64,000 nucleotides of DNA from Dyadobacter sp. CY312 (GTDB lineage: Bacteria > Bacteroidota > Bacteroidia > Cytophagales > Spirosomataceae): assembly GCF_021390535.1 (NCBI RefSeq), contig NZ_JAJUXG010000014.1, forward strand, positions 124,001 to 188,000, in the 5' to 3' direction. This document shows, one piece after another, positions 17,930 to 27,342 of the stretch; within the stretch, counting starts at the first letter, position 1; every line of letters starts with the position of its first letter. The notes under the pieces are model-generated. The model was not told the origin of the DNA. It was given only the letters and a program-made list of their open reading frames with translations, and ran no database searches. The position numbers and the translations under genes were made by a program.

Positions 17930-19544
17930 GTATCAATTCTTTATATCGGTGATACAGGATTTCGTACTTTTCCCGCGTGTCAGGATTGGGTATATAGGTC
18001 TTTACGATCTTTGCGGCAATTACTTTTTGGGCTTCCTGAATATTGGGATAAATGCCGGATGCAGTTGCAGCAAAAATAGCTGAACCCAATGCGCAGGTCT
18101 GCCCGCTATCTGTTACATGGACTTCTACACCCATTACGTCAGCCAAAACCTGTACAACATAAGGGGATTTGTCAGGTATTCCTCCGGTGGCAATTACATG
18201 TTCTATCGCAATACCGAAAGACTGGAAGTGCTCCATGATTGCCCTCGAACCAAATGCCGTTGCTTCAACCAGCGCCTTGAAGAAATGTCCAGCTTGCGTG
18301 GCCAGTTCGAAACCGTAAGCAGACGCCTGCAGACCAAAGTCAGCGTCGGGAGATCTTCTCCCATTATGATAATCAGTGAATACCAGATCTGATCCAGTAA
18401 GTTCTATTCGGGCAGCCTCAGCAGTTACATAGTTAAAGAACTGATCGTCCAGCTTTTGACTTAATTCAGCACCGATCTGATCGCCAATGATATCCTGAGT
18501 AGGTTTTAGTACTAACTTCTTAAACCAACTGTAAATGTCTCCAAAAGCGGATTGCCCTGCCTCCAAACCAATCATTCCCGGATCAATCGAACCATTCACC
18601 TGGCCGCAGATCCCATCCACAACCGGCAGCTGGTTTGATTCGGGCACAACCAGCATGTCGCAGGTGGACGTGCCCACGACCTTGACTAAAGTATATGGGG
18701 TAATCCCGGCCCCCACTGCTCCGTGGTGGGCGTCAAGGGCTCCAACGGTAATAATTGTCTCGGGATTGAAACCAAATTTATCAGCCAGATTGGGAGAAAT
18801 GGTACCGAACACCTGATCCGATGTATATGTTTCCGTATAAAACCTGCCGTCCAGTTTATCAAACGAAGGATCTAAAGTCTTTAGAAATGTCGCGGAAGGT
18901 AAGCCTGCGAACGCTTCGTTCCACATGGCCTTATGTCCAGCGGCACAGCGGTTTCTCTTTACAGCATAGGGTGCATCGGTTCCGCACAAATAGGCTGGAA
19001 TCCAATCCGACTGCTCCAGCCAGGTATATGCATTTTGTAATACACTTTTGTCTGCTCTGTTGATGTGAAGTATTTTCGACCAAAACCATTCGGATGAATA
19101 AATACCGCCGCTGTACCTGGTGTAATCCGGATTCCACTTTTTTGAGAGCGCGTTTATTTCGGCCGCCTCATTGATAGCGGTATGGTCCTTCCAGAGTACA
19201 AACATCGCATTAGGATTTTCCTCAAACTCCTTTAATAAGGACAACGGCTGACATTTATCATTTACGGCCACAGGCGTAGAACCGGTCGTACTGGAAGCAA
19301 TAGCCAAAACATTTGCAGCATTTTCTGTTTCAAAGAGCTTTACGAACACCTCATCCATCGACTCAATATAATCCAGCGGATGCTGCCGGTACTGGTCTTC
19401 TTCGGGATTGCAGTATAATCCGGCGCTCCATCTTTTGAAGTAAGCTATTGCCGATGCAACCACATGTCCATTGACCGGGTTAAGCAATACCCCCCGAACC
19501 GAATCCGTGCCGAAGTCCAGGCCTATCACTAGCTTTCTTTCCAT
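17922..19544 (-). CDS. FGGY carbohydrate kinase, AraB-type ribulokinase
   Basis: A 540-residue kinase. GLDFGTDSVRGVL begins the ATPase fold. NPNAMFVLWKDHTA, GGIYSSEWFWSKILHI, RCAAGHKAMW, GTSTCDMLV and GLEAGQSAFGDIYSWF follow the E. coli AraB pattern closely in order. AraB-type enzymes phosphorylate L-ribulose and also accept other 2-ketopentoses including D-ribulose. No araD epimerase or other L-arabinose gene is nearby, whereas D-ribulose-5-phosphate would enter the pentose phosphate pathway directly. It lies 4 bp downstream of the isomerase gene. Confidence 0.92.
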   Translation of the reverse strand: MERKLVIGLDFGTDSVRGVLLNPVNGHVVASAIAYFKRWSAGLYCNPEEDQYRQHPLDYIESMDEVFVKLFETENAANVLAIASSTTGSTPVAVNDKCQPLSLLKEFEENPNAMFVLWKDHTAINEAAEINALSKKWNPDYTRYSGGIYSSEWFWSKILHINRADKSVLQNAYTWLEQSDWIPAYLCGTDAPYAVKRNRCAAGHKAMWNEAFAGLPSATFLKTLDPSFDKLDGRFYTETYTSDQVFGTISPNLADKFGFNPETIITVGALDAHHGAVGAGITPYTLVKVVGTSTCDMLVVPESNQLPVVDGICGQVNGSIDPGMIGLEAGQSAFGDIYSWFKKLVLKPTQDIIGDQIGAELSQKLDDQFFNYVTAEAARIELTGSDLVFTDYHNGRRSPDADFGLQASAYGFELATQAGHFFKALVEATAFGSRAIMEHFQSFGIAIEHVIATGGIPDKSPYVVQVLADVMGVEVHVTDSGQTCALGSAIFAATASGIYPNIQEAQKVIAAKIVKTYIPNPDTREKYEILYHRYKELIHD

Positions 19545-19548
19545 GGGC

Positions 19549-21147
19549 TCAGATTCCGCAAAAGTTTACCTTAATCCCCAGATTCGTTAACGTGGCTGCT
19601 TTGACTTCCGCAGCTTTGCGCACATCGTAACCTCCGTCAACATATACTACCTGAATGTGATTGGCCTTGTGCTTGGCCATCAGTTGGTCGCGACTTACCC
19701 CATCCAGTATGCCATGCATCACAGGCCACTGCGGATCCGTAAGTTTCCACAGACGATCAACCTCAGAATCTGGCAACTCAACGCATCTGCCTGTGCCTAT
19801 ATCACACCAAAGCGCGTTGTCTTCAATGTAAATCCTGCTCCAAACAATATTTCCTGGCCTGCTTACTCCCCGCAGTGTCCCTCCACCTTTTCCGAAAAAC
19901 ATGGGTGGCTGACGCATACTGTCTGCTCCGGCATAGCCTCCTTTAAAATGTGATGCAGGAGCCGCGCCGGAAATCAGAAATACCCACACAAATTCCTCCT
20001 TACCTGCTATCGTAAAAGTTTCACCGTAGCGTAAGTCATGTAGCGTATTATCTCCGTTCAGTCCCAGTTCTCGCCAGAGATGATAGGTTACATAACCGTC
20101 TATACCGGCACATTCGTCTACTTCGTTAAAATGAGGCAACGCTGCATTTGGATACAATTCTTTTCCATTTGCATCAAAAACCGGCGGACGGTCCGTATTG
20201 TTTAGCAGTCCTTCTACCAGATCACTGGCTGCTGTAAGTTCTTTCAGACCTTGTTGATACTGAATCCCGATCGTATCGCAGCCAAATTCGTCGGCCAATC
20301 TAACTGCCGCAACGTACATTTTACATTGTTCAAGTGTTTGCTCTCTGGTAAGTTCATTTACCGGATCAGTTCCCCAGACAAAGTTCATTCCTCTTTCAAG
20401 CATCCATTCCAATACCACATTTGCTTCCTGGTCGGAGACTGCCAGCATCCTTGCATACAGGGTTGACTGGCTTAAACGTTCCTTGTAAATGCCAAGCGCG
20501 TGAATAAGCGCATCGGGGACGATAGCATTGAACATGCCCATACAGCCCTCATCGAACACGCCCATGATCACTTTATCATCTTTGATTCGGGCAGCAAATT
20601 TTTCAGCCACCATCAGTGAATCATGCTGCACTTTACTGATGTCAAATCGTTTCACATGGGAATAGTCATGGGTAACCTTTCCGGTATCAAGCCATTCTTT
20701 TAGTCCCGAGGTAAAAACGTTATCCTTAAAATCCTTACTCCATAAAAAGCTGTATGTCACCCCGGCTTTTGTTAAGGACCCTGTAAGGTTCAGCGCACCC
20801 ACAAGACCGGGATAGGTGCCGTCCCAGTTAGCGACTATCAGAATCGGCCCCTGATGGGAGATAAGTCCAGCCAAAACATGATGGCTATACTGCCATACGC
20901 TCTCTGCGACTATCAAGGGCTTGGTTTTATCTATTTGTCTGAAAGTTTTTATTCCAATATGCTGGTAATCGATAAACCCATGTCCCTTTTCCTGATCATA
21001 ATCATGGGCTCTTTTAAGGGTCCAGCAGTACTTTTGCAAAGCCTCTGCCAGCCCTTCTTCCATTTTTTGCTGCATAGGCCAACACTTAAGATTAGCCGAC
21101 TGTCTAAGGTCTCCGCTACAGACCAGTAATGCCTGATTTACTTCCAT
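19549..21147 (-). CDS. L-fucose/D-arabinose isomerase-like protein
   Basis: A 532-residue cytoplasmic protein resembling the L-fucose/L-arabinose isomerase superfamily. Landmarks are NLKCWPMQQKMEEGLAEAL near the N-terminus, VANWDGTYPGLVGALNLTGS, DEFGCDTIGIQYQQGLKEL and HFKGGYAGADSMRQPPMFF. Enzymes of this fold use a divalent metal to convert aldoses to ketoses; FucI proper also isomerises D-arabinose to D-ribulose. It is the first gene of the operon, about 150 bp from the divergent AraC gene. Its exact substrate cannot be read from sequence; D-arabinose is the pathway-based inference. Confidence 0.85.
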   Translation of the reverse strand: MEVNQALLVCSGDLRQSANLKCWPMQQKMEEGLAEALQKYCWTLKRAHDYDQEKGHGFIDYQHIGIKTFRQIDKTKPLIVAESVWQYSHHVLAGLISHQGPILIVANWDGTYPGLVGALNLTGSLTKAGVTYSFLWSKDFKDNVFTSGLKEWLDTGKVTHDYSHVKRFDISKVQHDSLMVAEKFAARIKDDKVIMGVFDEGCMGMFNAIVPDALIHALGIYKERLSQSTLYARMLAVSDQEANVVLEWMLERGMNFVWGTDPVNELTREQTLEQCKMYVAAVRLADEFGCDTIGIQYQQGLKELTAASDLVEGLLNNTDRPPVFDANGKELYPNAALPHFNEVDECAGIDGYVTYHLWRELGLNGDNTLHDLRYGETFTIAGKEEFVWVFLISGAAPASHFKGGYAGADSMRQPPMFFGKGGGTLRGVSRPGNIVWSRIYIEDNALWCDIGTGRCVELPDSEVDRLWKLTDPQWPVMHGILDGVSRDQLMAKHKANHIQVVYVDGGYDVRKAAEVKAATLTNLGIKVNFCGI

Positions 21148-21299
21148 TTTTCCATTTTGCTTTTGTATTACAAAGATGGAATGCCTGTCCCCGAAATAAT
21201 TTCCTTAAATTTTCCAACTTGTCCAACATATTATCATATTTAAGAAAAATATGATATAATTTCTTTAATTTCGTACATTACAGTAACTGCAAGTAAGAT

Positions 21300-22154
21300 A
21301 TGGTACCTAAGTTTCATATTGTCCCCAGGTCCCTCGACAATGCTTTTAGCATTCGCCACGATGTAGTACCACAGTTTGGAACCGTGTGGCATTACCATCC
21401 CGAAATAGAGCTTCATTATCTCATAAAAGGGGAAGGAATTCGGTTTGTAGGTGACAGTATTGGCAATTTTCAGCAAGATGATATGATCCTCATGGGTTCA
21501 AACGTACCGCATACCTGGAAATGTAATATTTCCAATTCTTCGGATAATCATGTGGAAGCATTGGTACTTCACTTCCATCCTGAATGCCTTGGAAAGGAAT
21601 TTCTGAATGTGTATGAAACCCAGGGAATAACCAAACTCTTTGAACAAGCCAAAACCGGACTCATTATCAAAGGCAGCTCGAAAGAGAAAATTAAACGGCT
21701 CATGTGGAGAATGAAACAAGAGACTGGCTTAAATAAGGTGGTTTACCTGCTTAGAATTTACGCTATTTTGTTGGAAAACAAGGAGTATGATGCTTTATCA
21801 AACAGTGCAGAGTTTGCAAAATTTAGTCAGCTGGATGGAAATAGAATGGAAAAGGTGTTGTCATTTACCTTAAAAAATTTTCGGGATAAAATTCTGACTG
21901 AAGATGTGGCGCGACTTACAAATCTGAGCGTTACTTCATTTTGTCGCTACTTTAAAATGACTTCCAATAAATCGTACTTTGATTTTCTTACCGAAGTACG
22001 GCTTAACCATGCCTGCAGATTACTGATTAAAACAGATTATACGATACAACATATAGCTCTGGATAGCGGATTTGAAAACACATCAAATTTTTACAGACAT
22101 TTCAGGAAAGTCAAAGGAATTACACCCAAGGAGTACAAGGCCAGTTTTTTCTGA
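21300..22154 (+). CDS. AraC family transcriptional regulator with cupin sensor domain
   Basis: A 284-residue regulator. The N-terminal cupin includes WHYHPEIELHYLIKGEGIRF and GSNVPHTWKC, which bind small ligands in this class. The C-terminal double helix-turn-helix includes ARLTNLSVTSFCRYFK and IALDSGFENTSNFYRHFRKV, ending in the standard GITPKEYK. It is divergent from the catabolic operon and is the obvious candidate to control it, responding to the imported sugar acid or its breakdown sugar (inference). Confidence 0.93.
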   Translation: MVPKFHIVPRSLDNAFSIRHDVVPQFGTVWHYHPEIELHYLIKGEGIRFVGDSIGNFQQDDMILMGSNVPHTWKCNISNSSDNHVEALVLHFHPECLGKEFLNVYETQGITKLFEQAKTGLIIKGSSKEKIKRLMWRMKQETGLNKVVYLLRIYAILLENKEYDALSNSAEFAKFSQLDGNRMEKVLSFTLKNFRDKILTEDVARLTNLSVTSFCRYFKMTSNKSYFDFLTEVRLNHACRLLIKTDYTIQHIALDSGFENTSNFYRHFRKVKGITPKEYKASFF

Positions 22155-22221
22155 CAGTAAGAGAACAGTGGTCTTTAATTCAACTGAATGTATCTGATCT
22201 TGCTTCAGCGCAAATTTCGTT

Positions 22222-22390
22222 TCAATACAGATTCAGCTCTTTCGCTCTGTATTTTTTAGAAACATCCAGTCCTTCCACGCGTATCGGAGCCATCACCATT
22301 TCTGTTTCCGACCAGATAAGAGAAGAGAATAGCTTTGGACTTGTTTTTGTAGCAAACATAATACACCTCCACAAAGACATCTCCATTTAA
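22222..22390 (-). pseudogene. C-terminal remnant of an alpha-galactosidase (GH36-like)
   Basis: Reading the minus strand gives SKAILFSYLV in one frame and then, after a shift, MAPIRVEGLDVSKKYRAKEL followed by NLY and a stop. The order (KAVLF..., PIRLxGLDPxKxYxVKEIN) is that of the extreme C-terminus of GH36 alpha-galactosidases. The rest of the gene is absent and the neighbouring gene starts almost immediately, so only a decayed tail remains. Confidence 0.6.
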
Positions 22391-22395
22391 AAAAC

Positions 22396-25300
22396 CTACT
22401 CTTTTACTACTTTCCTTACCTCGGAAAGACTTCCATTCTCGAACTTTACAAAATTTATGCCCGAATTCAGCTTGTCGATCGAAATTTTATTCAAGCCAGG
22501 TTGTAAAATTTTGCTTTTGGATGAGATCACTTTTCCACTTAAATCATAAGTAGTGATGTTCCAGGTTCCTTTTTCCAACGCATTAATTTCAACGGTTACT
22601 TTACCCGTGCTTGGGTTTGGATAGAAATTACCGACAATAGCTTTTGCCGCGTCGTTTTCTATTGAAATTATTCTTGAGAAACTAAATGTACCATCCGTAC
22701 CGCCCGCGGCCCGATCGATCATTTTGAGGCGATAATATGTTTTTCCACCAGGTGGATTCGAGTCTAGGAATGTGTAATTACCCGACACCTTCGACGTCTG
22801 TTCGCCAATCTTGCCAAAAACTTTTGCATCCAGACTTCTTTGAATTTCGAAATGACTAAAATTGGTTTCCGAGCTGGTTTTCCAGTTAAGCTCATTTTCT
22901 TTCTCTATGGCTTTTCCTGAGAAAGAAATTAAAGTAACTGGTAAAGCTTGTGAAATTGATTTAGCCAAAAATCCACTAAAACCTGTAACGGGAAATGTGA
23001 CTTCCCAAATGGAATTTATTTCATTCCAAACAAAAGTGTGATCATCTATATTCCAGGTCTTTCCCTCGGTTGGAATATAGATTGGTGAGCCTGCATAACC
23101 CAAGCCCGTTGGACTGGTTCCTGCATATTTCAGGATTTGAAAATTGGCAATTTTTGATACATCAGTTGGACCCGTTGGCAGCAACCCGCTCGTTATGGTT
23201 CCATTATAGGCATTAAAGTCGGCTTGGGAGAAGTACAACGTTACCGTTCCGGTTGCGGTACTGGGGTTGCTGCCCGGGGTAATTTCATAATGCCTTGGCA
23301 CATAATTAAAAGGGGGGATTGCCTCAATCCAGCTTTTAACCGTCGCCTCCGTAAAACCCGTTGTTGGTACTACTTTGGCAATATACTGGCAATCATTACT
23401 TACCAACGGCGTAGTGGCTACATTTTGTGTATGGATTGTGGCTGTTGTTGGGAGCGAAACGGGCGTTACATTCACCGTTACAGGTGTCGATGAAGTTTTT
23501 AGTGCGCTGTTGGTACAGGTTACTTCGCAATAAAAATGATCCGTTGTTGTAACTGTCGCGGTGTAAGTGGCATCTGTTGCGCCCGTAACCGCCTCCCCGT
23601 TTTTAAACCATTGATAGGTAATCCCGTTGGTATTTGTTGGTGGAGACGAAAGTGACAAAGTAATGCTTGAATTGGCGCACACATTGTTTTGGCTGACCAC
23701 CGTATTGCCAGCCGTAGGCGTGTCACTGCATGCCGGAACAACAATATTTACAAAATAATCTTCCGTTTCACCCCTGCTATACTCACCGCAGGCGGACGGC
23801 ATTGGCAGGCCAACATCTCCGGCGGTAATCACTCTCATACGCGCCGGGCCAGGCAAAGCATCCGTCGGAATTATGAATGAACCTGTCTCTGTGTAAGCGG
23901 TGCGCGTACGATAAAACGCAGAATTGAATACTCTTTCGCCAGGTGCGTCAAATTCACCGTTATGGTTAAAATCTATCCATATTGCAGTTGACGTGTTAGG
24001 GCCCCAGGAACCACAAGGACTTGTATGAACAGAAAAGGGAATGGCAGTTAATGCCGGCAGATTCGGAGCAGCAATTAAAGTGGTAAAATCTGAATATTTA
24101 TTAGGTACAGACCCGGGACCAGCAATTTGGTAACAACCTGAGGAATTGTTTAATGTACCAACAGTGACGTTATGTATATTGTCGTATTCGGCAAGAATAG
24201 GAGTAGAAACACATTTTTTGTAGAGGTAGGGGTCAAAGACAGTAACTGGCGTTGATGCCGTCGTTAAATTGCCATTGGGACAGGTAACTTTGCAATAAAA
24301 ATGATCTGCTTTTGTGATTGTTGCTGTATAAGTTTCATTTGTCGCACCGGTGATCAGTCCTGCATCGTTGTACCATTGATACGTGTAACCGACAGTAGTA
24401 AATATCGGAGTCAGGGAAAAAGTGAAACTTATTTCCGGGTTACCCAGATTTTGAGTGGCTATGGTGTTCGTCTGTACTGGGCTGCCACTACAAGCAGGAC
24501 GTGGTGCTATATCAATTAAATAATCTTCGGTTTCTCCATCATAATAATTTTCACAAGCAGAATTTAAGGGGAAAATACCATCACTGGTAATAATTCTCAT
24601 ACGGGTGACACCTGTTAAGGAGGATAAGGGAATCGTAAAAGAACCTGTCTGCGTATAATTTCCCCGATTTTCCCCTGTTGATTGATAGGCCAGTTCACCC
24701 GGGCTATCGAAAGTAAGGTTATGGTTATAATCAATCCAGATAGCAGTTTGGGAAACATTGTAGCTTTCACCGATTTGAACTGAAAATGGGATCGTAGCCA
24801 TTTGATTAAATACCGGGACCGCAACCAGGGTTGTGAAGTCGGAATAACGATTTAATATGGACCCGGGCCCTCCTGTTTGAGACTTGTTGGTTGAATTGTT
24901 TAGTGTTCCTGCTGTCACATTAAAAATTTCTACAAGTTGCGCACTGTTGGGCATGGAAGCACAATAGCATTGGATGACGGCAACCGGCGTTGATGTTGTT
25001 GTTTGATTACCATTCGGGCAGGTAACTTTACAATATAAATTATCCGGTTCTGTAATTGTTGTCGAGTAGGTTTGATTTGTAGCACCGGCAATTAAGCCAC
25101 CATTGTTATACCATTGATAGGTGTTACCAGTGGTAAGAATTGCAGGACTTAGAGAGAAAGTAAACTGAGATCCGGGACAGACCGAAGTGGCTATCGTATT
25201 CGTTTGTATCGGGCTACCACTACAAACAGGAGCTGCTGCAATGTTCACGAAATAATCTTCTGTTTCTCCATCATAATAATTTTCACAGGCAGAACTTACC

Positions 25301-26643
25301 GCATTATTACCAGAATTAGTAACAACTCTCATCCGGGTGATACCTGGTGAAGCGGTTATGGGAATTGTGAAAGAACCACTATGAGTATAAGCTTCCCAAA
25401 CTGGTGATATTAACAGAAATACCCGTTCACCCGAGTTCTCAAAAACGCCATCACGGTTATAATCAATCCAGATAGACGTGTGGTGATAAGAATCGGTTCC
25501 ACTAATTTGGACTGAAAATGGGATCGTAGCCAATTGATTAAATACCGGCGCATCTACTACGTTTGTATAGTCGGAATATTTATTTAATATGGATCCGGGT
25601 CCCCCGGTTTGATTCTCATTGCTTGAATTGTTTAGTGTTCCTGCTGATACATTGTAAATTTCTAAAGCTCTGGTATCATCGGCCATCGAAGTACAATAAC
25701 ACTTTAAAACAGCTGCCGGGGTTGATGTTGTTATTTTATCACCATTGGGGCATGTAACTTTACAATAGTAATTGTCCGGATCGGTAATTGTGGTCGTGTA
25801 TGTGTCGTTTGTAGCACCCGTAATTAAGCCGGCATCGTTATACCACTGATACGTGTTACCGGTAGTAGGAATTCCAGGACTTAGAGAAAAAGTATATTTT
25901 GATTCCGGACAAACCGGAGTAGCTACTGTTTTTGTTTGTATAGGGCTGCCGCTGCAGGCTGGAGGTGTTGCAATATTGACTAAATAATCTTCTGTTTCTC
26001 CCGCGAGGTAATTGACACAGGCAGAACTTACCGGTCTCATACCAGAATTATTAACAACTCTCATCCGGGTAGTACCTGTTAAGGCGGTTATAGGAATCCT
26101 GAAGGAACCACTGGCAGTGTAATTTTCAAAATTAATTCCTACTGTCTGATATACCCGTTCGCTCGCATTCTCAAAAGTACCGTTATGGTTGTAATCAATC
26201 CAGACAGAAGTATGAGAATAATAGTTGCTTCCACCTATTTGTACCGACAATGAAATAGTCGCCAATTGATTAAATACCGGCGCAGCCACCATGGTTGTAA
26301 AGTTGGAGTAACTGCCTAATATGGATCCGGGTCCCCCGGTTTGATTCTCGCTGCTTGAATTGTTTAGTGTTCCTGCTTTCACATTAAAAATGTCCATTCC
26401 ATCGTCTACGGTAGCCATGGAAGTACAATAATTTTGCGCATAAATACTGCCACCGGTAACGGAAAGCAGTAAGGTCAAACATAATAAAGACCGCCAGAAT
26501 CTTTGTAGGGCGAAGGAAAAACGTATTTTTTGATGGGTTGAAATACTATCAGCCTTACCATCAAAAGCATAATTTTTGTTGACCATTTCTGCTCTAAACG
26601 CATGGACAAAAAGAAGCAATAATGTTTGTATATATGTTTTCAT
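22396..26643 (-). CDS. Large secreted GEVED-repeat protein with type IX sorting domain
   Basis: About 1415 residues. After a long N-terminal region with one strongly hydrophobic signal segment (CLTLLLSVTGGSIYAQ), four GEVED domains recur (each beginning C-S/T-S/T-M/P and ending in SACxNYxxGETEDY). Each is followed by an Ig-like module (TYQWYNDAG, YCKVTCPNG). Near the C-terminus are LPVTLISFSGKAIEKENEL and a sorting domain (NFYPNPSTGKVTVEI to VRKVVKE), so type IX secretion to the surface is expected. I start at ATG 26643; upstream frame extension to 26787 has no signal character, and a later Met at 26589 is possible. Repeats are strong at DNA level too. Likely an adhesin-like surface protein; ligand unknown. 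Confidence 0.85.
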   Translation of the reverse strand: MKTYIQTLLLLFVHAFRAEMVNKNYAFDGKADSISTHQKIRFSFALQRFWRSLLCLTLLLSVTGGSIYAQNYCTSMATVDDGMDIFNVKAGTLNNSSSENQTGGPGSILGSYSNFTTMVAAPVFNQLATISLSVQIGGSNYYSHTSVWIDYNHNGTFENASERVYQTVGINFENYTASGSFRIPITALTGTTRMRVVNNSGMRPVSSACVNYLAGETEDYLVNIATPPACSGSPIQTKTVATPVCPESKYTFSLSPGIPTTGNTYQWYNDAGLITGATNDTYTTTITDPDNYYCKVTCPNGDKITTSTPAAVLKCYCTSMADDTRALEIYNVSAGTLNNSSNENQTGGPGSILNKYSDYTNVVDAPVFNQLATIPFSVQISGTDSYHHTSIWIDYNRDGVFENSGERVFLLISPVWEAYTHSGSFTIPITASPGITRMRVVTNSGNNAVSSACENYYDGETEDYFVNIAAAPVCSGSPIQTNTIATSVCPGSQFTFSLSPAILTTGNTYQWYNNGGLIAGATNQTYSTTITEPDNLYCKVTCPNGNQTTTSTPVAVIQCYCASMPNSAQLVEIFNVTAGTLNNSTNKSQTGGPGSILNRYSDFTTLVAVPVFNQMATIPFSVQIGESYNVSQTAIWIDYNHNLTFDSPGELAYQSTGENRGNYTQTGSFTIPLSSLTGVTRMRIITSDGIFPLNSACENYYDGETEDYLIDIAPRPACSGSPVQTNTIATQNLGNPEISFTFSLTPIFTTVGYTYQWYNDAGLITGATNETYTATITKADHFYCKVTCPNGNLTTASTPVTVFDPYLYKKCVSTPILAEYDNIHNVTVGTLNNSSGCYQIAGPGSVPNKYSDFTTLIAAPNLPALTAIPFSVHTSPCGSWGPNTSTAIWIDFNHNGEFDAPGERVFNSAFYRTRTAYTETGSFIIPTDALPGPARMRVITAGDVGLPMPSACGEYSRGETEDYFVNIVVPACSDTPTAGNTVVSQNNVCANSSITLSLSSPPTNTNGITYQWFKNGEAVTGATDATYTATVTTTDHFYCEVTCTNSALKTSSTPVTVNVTPVSLPTTATIHTQNVATTPLVSNDCQYIAKVVPTTGFTEATVKSWIEAIPPFNYVPRHYEITPGSNPSTATGTVTLYFSQADFNAYNGTITSGLLPTGPTDVSKIANFQILKYAGTSPTGLGYAGSPIYIPTEGKTWNIDDHTFVWNEINSIWEVTFPVTGFSGFLAKSISQALPVTLISFSGKAIEKENELNWKTSSETNFSHFEIQRSLDAKVFGKIGEQTSKVSGNYTFLDSNPPGGKTYYRLKMIDRAAGGTDGTFSFSRIISIENDAAKAIVGNFYPNPSTGKVTVEINALEKGTWNITTYDLSGKVISSKSKILQPGLNKISIDKLNSGINFVKFENGSLSEVRKVVKE

Positions 26644-27342
26644 GATGTTTTTCAATTGAGTTAGTACTCTAAATTGTGAATCGGTTGGTTCAATTATGTA
26701 AGAGCTATAATTTAACACCCGTTGTGACGGCACGGAATATTTCTCCGTCCGTCCAAACCGGGAAGTGTATATGGTGTGATATAGCACGCAAAAATCTGCC
26801 AGGCATTGTCAAAGGCTCTTGACTAAGCGAATTTTTGCAGCTTGTCTATTTAAAGTGTGTGGTATTTTTTAACCGGGCTTACTCAAAAATGCTGAGAACC
26901 CAGACAGTTGTTCCTGTTTCTTAGACTAAAATGCTTTCGAAACTCGCGCTGGTGACCTTTGCTGATAATGATTACGGTTTGCTTCTGAATCAACCATGAA
27001 AAGCTGGAAGAAGATTAGAGAAAGCGCACCGCAGTTGAAAATGTAGTAATTCTTCATGCTTGTAAAGTTTACAATGTTGAGTAAATCAATACATCTTAAA
27101 ACCGACGCACTGCGGAAGTAGCCACAGCTGTCGGACTATAGAGATGCAGGATTTTATGTAGACAAAGGAAACCAACATGGCTACAAAGCACAATAGCAAA
27201 TTCTTGCTATGCAGGTGGGGTAATTGGGGTAAAATCCCATTTTGCACCTATCAGTTACTAATTAATATCTGAATTTTAGTCCGGTTATGTTGTTCGCCGG
27301 TATATATTTGATTTCCCTCAACAATATAATGTCTGTTATTTC
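26644..27342. other. Intergenic stretch without recognised gene
   Basis: About 700 bases between the divergent GEVED-protein and sensor-kinase genes. No frame gives a recognisable product; short open patches are interrupted. It probably holds the two promoters and perhaps decayed sequence that I cannot identify. Confidence 0.6.
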
